DNA from: Gloeocapsa sp. DLM2.Bin57
GTDB lineage: Bacteria; Cyanobacteriota; Cyanobacteriia; Cyanobacteriales; Gloeocapsaceae
Length of the DNA stretch: 44,045 nt
Reading direction: 5' to 3'
Assembly: GCA_007693955.1 (NCBI GenBank)
Contig: RECR01000046.1
Coordinates: 1 to 44,045 of the forward strand
Made by a program: the position numbers and the translations under genes
Shown: piece by piece, positions 35,685 to 44,002 of the stretch
Numbering within the stretch: the first letter of the stretch is position 1
How the letters are laid out: the number at the start of each line of letters is the position of its first letter
Notes under the pieces: generated by a model
The model's database searches: none
What the model was told of the DNA's origin: nothing
Seen by the model: only the letters and a program-made list of their open reading frames with translations

Positions 35685-37307
35685 ATGTATCAATCTGAAC
35701 AAATATTCCTTTATGACACAACATTAAGAGATGGAGCACAAAGAGAAGGTATCTCTCTATCCATAGAAGATAAATTGAGTATAGTAGCTAAACTAGACGA
35801 CTTGGGGATAAACTTTATTGAAGGAGGATGGCCCGGAGCAAACCCAAAAGATGAAGAATTTTTCAGGAAAGTCAGAGAAATACCCCTCAAACAAGCAGAA
35901 ATAGTGGCATTTTGTTCCACCAGACGCCCCCATAAACCAGTAGAAACAGATCCCTTACTCCAGGAAATAATCAAAGCAGAAACAAACTGGATAACTATCT
36001 TTGGCAAATCATGGGATCTCCAGGTAACTGAAGGTTTACAAACAACCTTAACCGAAAATCTCGGGATGATTAAAGATACCATCAAGTATTTACGCTCACA
36101 ACAAAAAAGGGTTATCTACGACGCCGAGCATTGGTTTGACGGTTATAAACATAACCCCGAATACGCCCTGTTAACCCTGAATAGTGCATTAGCAGCAGGA
36201 GCAGAATGGTTAGTTCTCTGTGATACCAATGGAGGAACTTTACCTTATGAAATTAAGCAAATCGTCACCGAAGTAGTAGAGAAATTAGGACAAGGTCAAA
36301 GAATTAATCTAGGTATTCATACTCACGACGACTCAGGAACAGCAGTAGCTAACGCTTTAGAAGCAGTTAGAGCAGGAGTAAGAATGGTACAAGGAACATT
36401 TAATGGTTATGGAGAACGTTGTGGTAATGCTAATCTGTGTACTGTGATACCCAATTTACAGCTAAAAATGGGTTATTCTTGCTTAGACAAACAAAAATTG
36501 ACAAAACTAAGCCAAATCAGCCGTTTGATTAGCGAAATAGTGAATTTAGCACCAGATGAACACGCTCCCTTTGTTGGACGTTCCGCTTTTGCTCACAAAG
36601 GAGGAATACACGTCTCAGCAGTGGAGCGCAACCCCTTAACCTATGAACACATAGAACCAGAAGTAGTGGGGAATACTCGTAGGATTGTTATCTCAGAACA
36701 AGCCGGATTGAGTAACGTTATTGCTAAAGCTCGTAGTTTTGGGATCGAATTGAAAAAAGAAGATGAAGCATCCAGAAAAATACTCACCCAACTAAAAAAC
36801 CTCGAAAGTCAAGGTTATCAGTTTGAAGCAGCAGAAGCAAGCTTTGAGTTGTTGATTAGACAAGCATTAGGGAAAAGAAAAGAAATGTTTCACCTACAAG
36901 GTTTCCAAGTCCATTGTGATATTTTTTCAGACTCAGGAGAAAACAACCCCAATAACGCTCTAGCAACGATTAAAGTAGCAGTAAACGGTAAAAATCTCCT
37001 GGAAGTAGCCGAAGGCAATGGACCAGTATCAGCCCTAGATGAAGCCCTACGCAAAGCTTTAGTAAAATTCTATCCTGAGATAGCTTCTTTTCACCTCACA
37101 GATTATAAAGTGCGTATATTAGATGGAGAAAAAGGAACAGCAGCAAAAACCCGAGTCTTGGTAGAATCAAGCAATGGAGAAGAACGTTGGACAACAGTAG
37201 GAGTATCAACTAATATATTAGATGCTTCCTATCTTGCGGTGGTGGAGGGAATCGAATACGGTTTACTATTAGCATCCTGTTCAAAACAACATAAAATAGC
37301 CAGTTAG
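35685..37307 (+). CDS. cimA: (R)-citramalate synthase
   Basis: CimA condenses pyruvate and acetyl-CoA to citramalate, starting a threonine-independent route to 2-oxobutyrate and isoleucine. The 540-aa protein has the DRE-TIM barrel metal and acceptor motifs DTTLRDGAQREG (11-22) and GIHTHDDSGTAVANALEAV, NGYGERCGNANL, and the C-terminal LeuA-type allosteric dimerisation domain (VAEGNGPVSALDEALRKAL). The EGGWPGANPKDEEFF region distinguishes this group from 2-isopropylmalate and homocitrate synthases. Full length, so probably active and feedback-regulated by isoleucine as in other family members. Confidence 0.93.
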   Translation: MYQSEQIFLYDTTLRDGAQREGISLSIEDKLSIVAKLDDLGINFIEGGWPGANPKDEEFFRKVREIPLKQAEIVAFCSTRRPHKPVETDPLLQEIIKAETNWITIFGKSWDLQVTEGLQTTLTENLGMIKDTIKYLRSQQKRVIYDAEHWFDGYKHNPEYALLTLNSALAAGAEWLVLCDTNGGTLPYEIKQIVTEVVEKLGQGQRINLGIHTHDDSGTAVANALEAVRAGVRMVQGTFNGYGERCGNANLCTVIPNLQLKMGYSCLDKQKLTKLSQISRLISEIVNLAPDEHAPFVGRSAFAHKGGIHVSAVERNPLTYEHIEPEVVGNTRRIVISEQAGLSNVIAKARSFGIELKKEDEASRKILTQLKNLESQGYQFEAAEASFELLIRQALGKRKEMFHLQGFQVHCDIFSDSGENNPNNALATIKVAVNGKNLLEVAEGNGPVSALDEALRKALVKFYPEIASFHLTDYKVRILDGEKGTAAKTRVLVESSNGEERWTTVGVSTNILDASYLAVVEGIEYGLLLASCSKQHKIAS

Positions 37308-37333
37308 CGTATTAAATAAATTGCCAAAAGCCT

Positions 37334-38995
37334 ATGAATGCTCTGCCTCAGACAACTATGCGTCGGTTAAAAAAAATTCCCCAAAACTCCAGCGTTTGGG
37401 AAGGCGATCGCCGTCCCTTGTCGGGGGTAGATCCAGATGAAAGCAATAGCCCTCAAGATAATCGGGAATGTATCATCTGGGTAGATGCGGTAGAAGGACA
37501 AGTCAGAGCCATGGATGTTGTCCCCGCAGAAATGGGATTAGAAGCAGTAGTCAGGACCTTATTACGAGGGATAGAAAATCCCCATGGTCCTGCTAAACCC
37601 TCTAGACCACAAAAAATCATCGTCCAAAATCGGGAAATACAATTCTTTCTGCGAGGAGCGATCCAAGACTTAGATATCAACGTAGATTACGTACCAGAAT
37701 TACCCCTGATTGATGAATTGTTTCGGACCTTTGAATTTGTGGAAGAGCCATCAGAAAATCAAATTTCTCCCCACAGTCAACAACTACTCCAGGAAATCGC
37801 TAATGAGATTTGGGAAGAATCCCCCTGGGATTTATTAGCTGACCACGATATCGTAGCTCTATCCATTAACCGCTGGGATATTACTACTCTCTACGCTTGT
37901 GTTATGGGTATGCTCGGTAAAAAATACGGCGTAATTCTCTACCGCTCCCTCGAATCAATGAAACAATTTCGCTCAGCGGTTTTATCAGAAGAATCCCTAG
38001 GACATCTAGAAAATGCTTTTTTAGGTCAGGATTGTTGGTTTTTAAGCTACGAACCAGCCCCTGATGAGTTCGACTTCGACGAGGATGACGATGATTTTGA
38101 CCTAGCTGATTTACCCAATGCGGCAATTATGCCTATGTATGGTAGTGTTCATCCACTCGAAGGTATTCGCCCTATCCAAGAGGAAGAAGAAGCTAAGGCT
38201 ATTTATCTGGGGTTAAAGGCTTTATTACAGTTTTACCGCAGTTCAACCAGTAAATTAAGTAAAGATACCATCGAAGCTATCGAAAAACGTCATAGGGTTA
38301 CCATTCCTCTAGGTGAAGATGACAAAGAAACCGTCTTAGTGACAGTGGCAACTATGCCAGAGGTAACCGATGAGTTATTAGAAATGCTCGAAGAAGCAGA
38401 ATTATCTCAAGCAACTCAACAGCAAGGCTTTGATTTTCCCATTAATCATGAATTAATGCTTGAAGAAGCTATCTATCGTCTCGATGTCTTCTCAGCAGAA
38501 CTCATTAGTAAACTTACTGAACGCACTCAAACTTATGTACAGGATCAAGAAAATTGTCCCACAGGTGATTTACCTATCTTTTTGATCCAAACTTCTCGCC
38601 CTAAAGCACAGAGTATGATTGAAACAATTCAACAAGCAGGGGGACTCAAGGGTATTTGTTTTACCAAAGGAGAGGATAGCTTCGCTGAGATTAGCTATGA
38701 TTTGGCGATCGCTCAAACCAACGACGGAGAACTCTATTTAATCGGGGAATTCTTTGCTGATGAGGATGAGGATGAGGATGAGGATGAATCTACACTCTTA
38801 AATTGGTATCAAGCTGCTGTAGCTAATCAGGGAAATTGTGGTATAGTTATTGCCATGGGCATCACTGGTAGTACTGCAGGTGACCCTCAATTAAAAGATA
38901 TGTTAGCCTTATTTCCCGTTAAGTTGTTAGATCCAGAAGAACTAGGTATAGGTATCTTAGAGTTAAACTTTGGTTTTTCTTTTGAAGAGGAGTAA
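37334..38995 (+). CDS. Large acidic cyanobacterial protein of unknown function (DUF6930-like)
   Basis: This 553-aa soluble protein has no enzyme motif I recognise. The N-terminal part (ECIIWVDAVEGQVRAMDVVPAEMGLEAVVRTLLRGIENPHGP...RPQKIIVQ) looks like the DUF6930-type module of cyanobacterial hypothetical proteins. A very acidic stretch lies near residues 235-255 (DEFDFDEDDDDFDLAD) and a pure Asp/Glu run near 476-485. The ATG at 37334 is used; a second Met at residue 9 is possible. The 3' end has GAGGAG, which serves as the ribosome site for the following beta-lactamase-fold gene starting 7 nt after the stop. Confidence 0.7.
   Translation: MNALPQTTMRRLKKIPQNSSVWEGDRRPLSGVDPDESNSPQDNRECIIWVDAVEGQVRAMDVVPAEMGLEAVVRTLLRGIENPHGPAKPSRPQKIIVQNREIQFFLRGAIQDLDINVDYVPELPLIDELFRTFEFVEEPSENQISPHSQQLLQEIANEIWEESPWDLLADHDIVALSINRWDITTLYACVMGMLGKKYGVILYRSLESMKQFRSAVLSEESLGHLENAFLGQDCWFLSYEPAPDEFDFDEDDDDFDLADLPNAAIMPMYGSVHPLEGIRPIQEEEEAKAIYLGLKALLQFYRSSTSKLSKDTIEAIEKRHRVTIPLGEDDKETVLVTVATMPEVTDELLEMLEEAELSQATQQQGFDFPINHELMLEEAIYRLDVFSAELISKLTERTQTYVQDQENCPTGDLPIFLIQTSRPKAQSMIETIQQAGGLKGICFTKGEDSFAEISYDLAIAQTNDGELYLIGEFFADEDEDEDEDESTLLNWYQAAVANQGNCGIVIAMGITGSTAGDPQLKDMLALFPVKLLDPEELGIGILELNFGFSFEEE
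38759..38788 (+). repeat. GATGAG hexanucleotide repeat within a coding region
   Basis: Four perfect GATGAG units and a fifth ending GAA encode alternating Asp-Glu in the acidic protein. Slippage here would change length by two residues per unit without breaking the frame. Confidence 0.85.
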
Positions 38996-39002
38996 AACGG
39001 CA

Positions 39003-40037
39003 ATGTTAAAACCTCTCAATCGCAATAATTCTGGTTTACCTCAACCTCTAGCTAAGTTTTGCGCTTATCTGAGTCGCTTAATGATCCTAGGGGTTGGGGT
39101 AGGAACTCTCACAGGGACAACTTTATCAGTAGTTAACCCCCAAAAATATCATCTCTCTGAGCTAAATTTATTCTCTATTCCATCTGCTGAAGTTAGCGAT
39201 CATAATCCTACCCCCGAATTAGGAGAAGAATTATTATTATTACAACAAAAACTAGAAACTTTAACGGCTAAATATCCTCAATTAGAAGCTACAGCATTTT
39301 TTATAGATTTAGATAACTACGCTTACGTTAACTTTAACGGTGATAGTACTATTTCGGCAGCTAGTACGATTAAAATACCGATTTTAGTTGCTTTTTTTCA
39401 AGACGTAGATGCAGGGAAAATTTATCTCGATGAACTACTGGTTATGGAGGAAAAACACCGCGCTGGTGGTTCAGGAAATATGCAGTTTCTAGGATCTGGT
39501 CAAAAATTTAGCGCCCTGAAAGTCGCTACCGACATGATGGTCACGAGTGACAATACGGCTACCAATATGATTATTGATCGTCTTGGTGGAGCTGAAGCAC
39601 TAAATCAACGTTTTCGAGACTGGGGTTTATCGGTAACAGCAATCCGTCAAGATTTACCAGATTTAGAAGGAACAAATACTACCTCACCAGAAGATTTAGT
39701 CTTGTTACTTAATCAAATCAGCGAGGGAAAATTAATCTCTCTACGCTCTCGCGATCATCTTTTGCGCATTATGACAGCGACTAAAAATAATAGTCTGATT
39801 CCCCAAGGTGTAGAAAGTAACGCTACTGTGGCTCATAAAACTGGTGACATAGGTTCAGTTTTAGCAGACGCGGGAATCGTGGATATACCCAACGGTAAAC
39901 GTTATTTAGTAGCAATTATGGTTAAACGTCCTCATAATGATCCCCAAGCGAGAACCTTAATTCAAGAAATCTCTCGCACAGGTTACCAACACTTTAAATG
40001 GTACGATCCTCGACCTTTAACTAACTCAGAAAATTAA
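39003..40037 (+). CDS. Class A beta-lactamase-fold serine hydrolase
   Basis: This 344-aa protein is predicted to be exported or membrane-anchored, with a hydrophobic stretch at about residues 25-45 (LSRLMILGVGVGTLTGTTLS). The catalytic motifs are S121-T-I-K124, S182-D-N184 and K279-T-G, as in class A beta-lactamases. A clear Glu166 equivalent in an ExxLN motif is not evident (EGTNTTSPEDL is nearest), so penicillin hydrolysis is uncertain; a peptidoglycan-related role is possible. ATG 39003 is preferred over an overlapping upstream ATG because AGGAG at 38988-38992 lies 10 nt before it. Confidence 0.85.
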   Translation: MLKPLNRNNSGLPQPLAKFCAYLSRLMILGVGVGTLTGTTLSVVNPQKYHLSELNLFSIPSAEVSDHNPTPELGEELLLLQQKLETLTAKYPQLEATAFFIDLDNYAYVNFNGDSTISAASTIKIPILVAFFQDVDAGKIYLDELLVMEEKHRAGGSGNMQFLGSGQKFSALKVATDMMVTSDNTATNMIIDRLGGAEALNQRFRDWGLSVTAIRQDLPDLEGTNTTSPEDLVLLLNQISEGKLISLRSRDHLLRIMTATKNNSLIPQGVESNATVAHKTGDIGSVLADAGIVDIPNGKRYLVAIMVKRPHNDPQARTLIQEISRTGYQHFKWYDPRPLTNSEN

Positions 40038-40050
40038 TTTAATTTGTCAT

Positions 40051-40164
40051 ATGAGAGTAAATGATACTTTTACCTACAAGCCCATAACAATTGATGATGA
40101 GGCAATTATAGGAGCAAATGTCTTAATTTATCCAGATGTTAAGATTGGGAAAAAAGCTATATAG
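40051..40164 (+). pseudogene. Remnant of a hexapeptide-repeat acetyltransferase
   Basis: A 37-codon frame (ATG 40051, TAG 40162-40164) encodes YKPITIDDEAIIGANVLI and YPDVKIGKKAI. This is the left-handed beta-helix pattern of WcaF/NodL-type acetyltransferases (PIxIGdxvxIGanvxIxpGvxIG). Family members are about 180-200 residues, so most of the gene is missing on both sides. The rest of the gap to 40258 is AT-rich and shows nothing else. The remnant lies just before a membrane acyltransferase gene. Confidence 0.6.
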
Positions 40165-40258
40165 CTTGTACTACTATAGAAGAAAAAAACCAGCTAATCT
40201 TGACTAACAAGTTTTACTTAATAATTACTACATATAAAGTTACCAGAAGAGCAAAAAA

Positions 40259-41209
40259 GTGAAACCCGAGAGAAACTATGGTATTGATTTAATTCGTGGT
40301 ATCAGCGTTTTTTATATAGTTAGTTATTGGCATCTTTTTAACTATACCCAAGCTTTTCGTGGTTACTATAATCCCTTTACTCACAATCTAACTCGTATTA
40401 TTTTAGCTAGTTTTGTTTTTATTTCTGGTTATTTAATTGCTAGTAAGAATTTGAAAATTAATTGGCAAAATATTATTACTTTTTGGCGCAAAAGATTGAT
40501 ACGTATTTATCCTCTTTATGCTTTAGCTTTATTACTTTTTTATTGGCAAGATATTGCTAATAGTCAGACTCTGATTAAAGCTGCTTTCCTTTTATCAATG
40601 TTTTTTCCTCCTGCGCCATATACTTTATGGTTTATTACCATGATTATGATTTTTTATTTGGTTGCGCCATTTTTACTTAAATACGCTAATAATCTAACTA
40701 TTTATCTAGTTTTAACTGGTTTATTGTGGTTAATTTTCTTATTTAAAGGCACTAGTGAGATATCCTTATATTTTCCTAGTTTTGCTTTAGCTATGTGGTT
40801 AAGAGCTAATCCAGGATGGTTAAACAAACTTCAACAACAACAATTTATTTTAACTATCATATTTGTGATTTTATTTGTCTTAAAAATAACTGGATACTTA
40901 ACTATGAAATGGCTAGGTATAGAAATATTTTTTATTAATCTTGGGGCAATCTTATTTTATTTGTATAGTTATCAAATTATGAACCGAGTAAAATATACGG
41001 GATTAATTGAGCAGATGAGTTACGTCAGCTTTGGTATGTATTTGTTTCATCGTCCTATTTTTTCTCTTACTAAATCTGTGTTTTTTCCTAGTAGTGAAAC
41101 AGCACAAGTAATTTATCTTCTAGGGGTGGCTTTACCCTTAACTATTATAATTAGTTGGTTAATACAAAAACTCTACGATCGCTTTGTTTTATCTTGGTTA
41201 AAGCCGTGA
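40259..41209 (+). CDS. Acyltransferase 3 family integral membrane protein
   Basis: This 316-aa protein has about ten hydrophobic segments and belongs to the OafA/NodX acyltransferase 3 family, which O-acylates sugars of surface glycans. The N-terminal GIDLIRGISVFYIVSYWHLF contains the conserved Arg and a His. FVFISGYLIAS, FWRKRLIRIYPLYALALL, PYTLWFITMIMIFYLVAP and YVSFGMYLFHRPIF are further family landmarks. It starts with GTG at 40259. The gene is very AT-rich compared with its neighbours and adjoins a broken acetyltransferase, which suggests a transferred or decaying glycan-modification segment. Confidence 0.87.
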   Translation: MKPERNYGIDLIRGISVFYIVSYWHLFNYTQAFRGYYNPFTHNLTRIILASFVFISGYLIASKNLKINWQNIITFWRKRLIRIYPLYALALLLFYWQDIANSQTLIKAAFLLSMFFPPAPYTLWFITMIMIFYLVAPFLLKYANNLTIYLVLTGLLWLIFLFKGTSEISLYFPSFALAMWLRANPGWLNKLQQQQFILTIIFVILFVLKITGYLTMKWLGIEIFFINLGAILFYLYSYQIMNRVKYTGLIEQMSYVSFGMYLFHRPIFSLTKSVFFPSSETAQVIYLLGVALPLTIIISWLIQKLYDRFVLSWLKP

Positions 41210-41278
41210 TATATTCCCACACTGATTCTTGCAAGTATATTGTCTGGTTTTTGTCTTCTGCCTTTTTAGCTAAAATAT

Positions 41279-41674
41279 ATGGTAAATCATTCATTATCTG
41301 AAAATATGAAAAATTGGCGTTGTGTAAAACTTTGTGGTGCTTGTTGTCATCTCGATCCAACAGATCGCCCTGATTTAGGTGACTATCTCTCTCCTCAAGA
41401 AATGGAACAATATTTAAATCTAGTAGGAGACGATGGTTGGTGCATTAATTTTGACCACTCTACTAGAGAATGTCGCATTTATGACGATCGCCCTCGCTTT
41501 TGTAGAGTAAAACCCGATATCTTTGCTGATATGTTTGGAGTAGAAGTGGCAGAGTTTAATGATTTTGCGATACAATGTTGTTTAGAACAGATAGAAGGGG
41601 TATATGGTGACTCTAGCCCCGAAATGTTTCGTTACCAACAAGCAGTGATCGATGATGACAGCTATACTAGCTAA
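41279..41674 (+). CDS. YkgJ-family cysteine-cluster protein
   Basis: This 131-aa protein has the cluster CVKLCGACCHL near the N-terminus, WCINFDHSTRECRIYDDRPRFCR in the middle and a later CC. These are the pattern of the YkgJ/UPF0153 family, thought to bind zinc or an iron-sulfur cluster; the biochemical role is unknown. The ATG at 41306 (MKNWRCVK) is an equally good or better start and would remove nine residues. Its last 23 nt overlap the phosphoribosyltransferase gene in another frame, indicating coupled translation. Confidence 0.8.
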   Translation: MVNHSLSENMKNWRCVKLCGACCHLDPTDRPDLGDYLSPQEMEQYLNLVGDDGWCINFDHSTRECRIYDDRPRFCRVKPDIFADMFGVEVAEFNDFAIQCCLEQIEGVYGDSSPEMFRYQQAVIDDDSYTS

Positions 41675-42296
41675 TCGTCAAGAAGCAGGAAGGTTATTAT
41701 CTCTACGCTTAGCTAATTATTATCAACAACCTGATCTAATCGTCTTGGGATTACCCCGAGGAGGTGTACCCGTAGCTGCGGCGATCGCCTCTAATCTGAG
41801 TTTACCTTTAGATATTTGTGTAGTCAGAAAATTAGGTGTACCTTCACATCCAGAATTGGCTATGGGGGCGATCGCTAGTGACGGGATTACGGTTCTTAAT
41901 CCTAGTATAATAGAATCTTGTCGGGTCACACCAAAAATGATTGAGGAGGTAAAAACTAGAGAATTACAAGAATTGCATCGTCGGGAACAACTCTATCGGG
42001 GAAATCGTCCCTATCCAAGCTTAGCAGAAAAAAAAGTGATTATCGTAGATGATGGTATCGCTACAGGTGCAACTATGGAAGCGGCGATTACCTCGGTTAA
42101 ACATCAACAACCTCAAGAGATAATTATCGCTACCCCTATTATCTGTGATAGAATCTTTTCTCAACTCCAATGCAAAGTAGATAGGATTATTTCTCTACTG
42201 AAACTTCAATCTCTTGATTCTATTAGTTATTGGTACGCTAATTTTAATCAAGTAACCGATGCTGAAGTCTGTCATCTACTCTCACAAACTAGCTAA
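41652..42296 (+). CDS. Phosphoribosyltransferase-domain protein
   Basis: This 214-aa type I PRTase-fold protein has the PRPP-binding motif VIIVDDGIATGATM at about residues 128-141 and an N-terminal LGLPRGGVPVAAAIA with the pyrophosphate loop. RKLGVPSHPELAMGAIA is typical of the subgroup often annotated as putative phosphoribosyl transferase, of unknown base specificity. A tandem ATG ATG forms the start, inside the end of the YkgJ gene. Its 3' end overlaps the converging diguanylate cyclase gene by 15 nt. Confidence 0.88.
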   Translation: MMTAILANRQEAGRLLSLRLANYYQQPDLIVLGLPRGGVPVAAAIASNLSLPLDICVVRKLGVPSHPELAMGAIASDGITVLNPSIIESCRVTPKMIEEVKTRELQELHRREQLYRGNRPYPSLAEKKVIIVDDGIATGATMEAAITSVKHQQPQEIIIATPIICDRIFSQLQCKVDRIISLLKLQSLDSISYWYANFNQVTDAEVCHLLSQTS

Positions 42297-43559
42297 AACC
42301 ACTCGATCTCTTCCTTCTGCTTTCGCTTGATACATAGCGATATCTGCGGTTTCGATTAATTCAGCTACGGTGTTTCCGTGTTCAGGAAAACAAGCTACCC
42401 CGATAGAAACGCTAATACTATATAAAGACTGTTTCCCACGGTTTACTCTGAGAGTTTTAATTTCATCTCGCATTTGTTCAACACGTTTAAGAGTATCTTC
42501 TAAACTAGCTCCCAATAATACGACTGTAAATTCTTCACCCCCATAACGACAGGGAATGTCTTCACCACGAATGTTGTGTTTGAGATAATTACCCAACTCC
42601 TTGAGTACCGCATCTCCCGCATCATGACCAAAGGTATCATTAAAATACTTGAAATGATCCACATCCAGCATAATTACGCTTAAAAATTGACCAGTACGTT
42701 TAACCCGACATAATTCTCTTTCTAAAGATTCGTTTAAATAGCGTCGATTGTATAACCCCGTTAATCCATCCCTGATACTTTCTTCCCGCAGTTTTTCTTT
42801 TAATTGTATATTTCCGATTCCTAAAGCAATTTGTCTGCTAGTGGCGATCGCTATTTCTTTTTTCTCTGGTGTTAAATGGGGGAGTTGATCATAATTTAAA
42901 GCTAACACCCCGATAATTTCTCCTAAAGCGATGAGAGGGATACATATATATGTTCCTTTAATTGGTTTCGCCCAATACTGACAAGATATTTCTGGTTGTT
43001 CATTTTCAATCAAATATACACTACCTTGACGTAAACAGATACAATCATGAGGAGTTAACACCGTTTGTGCATAACAATAGTCTCCCCAAGTGGCGATCGC
43101 TGTTAAATTTGTTTTCGATTCATTATAAATAAATACTCCTCCCGAGGTTTCAGGAAACATCTCGGGTAGGATTTTTTGGAGAACTTTTTTAGTTTCAGAA
43201 ACTTTAAAACAAATCTGTAATAAACTTCCTAAATTAACTAGTAAATTGAGATTATAATTACAGGTTTCTAAACTTTTACACTTATTAGCTATATCCTGAC
43301 AAGTTGGTTCTTTACTTAATAATTTATAATAATCTTTTTTAGTTTTTTCGAGAGTATAAACCGTTATTCCTAATAATATACCGAAGGATAAACAGGAAAA
43401 TGACAATAACCAAGGTAAATACTGATTAAGTTGTTTAATAGTTTCTGTTGACCACAGCCATGGTTGACTCAGTAGTAAGATAATAACAGTAACTCCACTA
43501 ACTATAAACCACGGTAAAGATTTTTCCCATAACTCCTTTATTTTCATTAATTTACTCAA
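42282..43559 (-). CDS. Membrane diguanylate cyclase with GAF and GGDEF domains
   Basis: This 425-aa protein is predicted to make cyclic di-GMP. Two membrane helices lie near residues 15-33 and 48-68, then a short coiled coil, a GAF-like domain (about 100-250) and a GGDEF domain (about 262-425). The active-site motif is GGEEF near 339. The inhibitory I-site RxxD (RGED) sits exactly five residues before it, so product inhibition is expected. The GAF domain has the motif LTPHDCICLRQG...ISCQYW with two conserved-looking Cys, as in many GAF-GGDEF proteins; the ligand is unknown. Confidence 0.93.
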   Translation of the reverse strand: MSKLMKIKELWEKSLPWFIVSGVTVIILLLSQPWLWSTETIKQLNQYLPWLLSFSCLSFGILLGITVYTLEKTKKDYYKLLSKEPTCQDIANKCKSLETCNYNLNLLVNLGSLLQICFKVSETKKVLQKILPEMFPETSGGVFIYNESKTNLTAIATWGDYCYAQTVLTPHDCICLRQGSVYLIENEQPEISCQYWAKPIKGTYICIPLIALGEIIGVLALNYDQLPHLTPEKKEIAIATSRQIALGIGNIQLKEKLREESIRDGLTGLYNRRYLNESLERELCRVKRTGQFLSVIMLDVDHFKYFNDTFGHDAGDAVLKELGNYLKHNIRGEDIPCRYGGEEFTVVLLGASLEDTLKRVEQMRDEIKTLRVNRGKQSLYSISVSIGVACFPEHGNTVAELIETADIAMYQAKAEGRDRVVLASL

Positions 43560-43726
43560 CTAAGTATATACCTTTAAGTGAATATAACAATTACAAGTAT
43601 TTCTGTCAACCATTATACCAAATAAACTTATCTTCAAATTGTTATAAAATAATTAAGAAATATAATTAGATTTAAAAATAAATTGAGTTATACTAGTAAT
43701 AATAGATTTAGATAAGGGCAAAAGCA

Positions 43727-44002
43727 ATGCCTAGCAAACGAGAATATCAAAAAAGAAGTCATAAGTCTCAAAAATCAGGTTGGATTTGGGGAGTTTTGCT
43801 GTTAGGAGTTTTAGGAGTAACGAATCATTATCGCAATTTCTCGACTCTTGATTTTTATGCAGTTAGTATCCCAGATATTACACCACCCAATTTAGCACCA
43901 GGTAATCAAGATTTTGTCAATATCGATTTCAGTGACATACTCCTACACCGAATCAAAGATTACGATGTAGGCTTCTTGTCTTTCACCTTAAGAGATGATT
44001 GA
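43727..44002 (+). CDS. Small membrane protein whose C-terminus is encoded by the terminal repeat
   Basis: This 91-aa open frame has a basic N-terminus (MPSKREYQKRSHKSQKS), one membrane segment (GWIWGVLLLGVLGVTNHY) and a soluble part to about residue 68 that I do not recognise. Codons from 43932 onward, ending GFLSFTLRDD and TGA, lie in the 114-bp repeat and match the left-end frame. The native protein is therefore probably truncated and given a repeat-derived tail by insertion of a mobile element. AAGGGC lies upstream of the ATG. Function unknown. Confidence 0.55.
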   Translation: MPSKREYQKRSHKSQKSGWIWGVLLLGVLGVTNHYRNFSTLDFYAVSIPDITPPNLAPGNQDFVNIDFSDILLHRIKDYDVGFLSFTLRDD

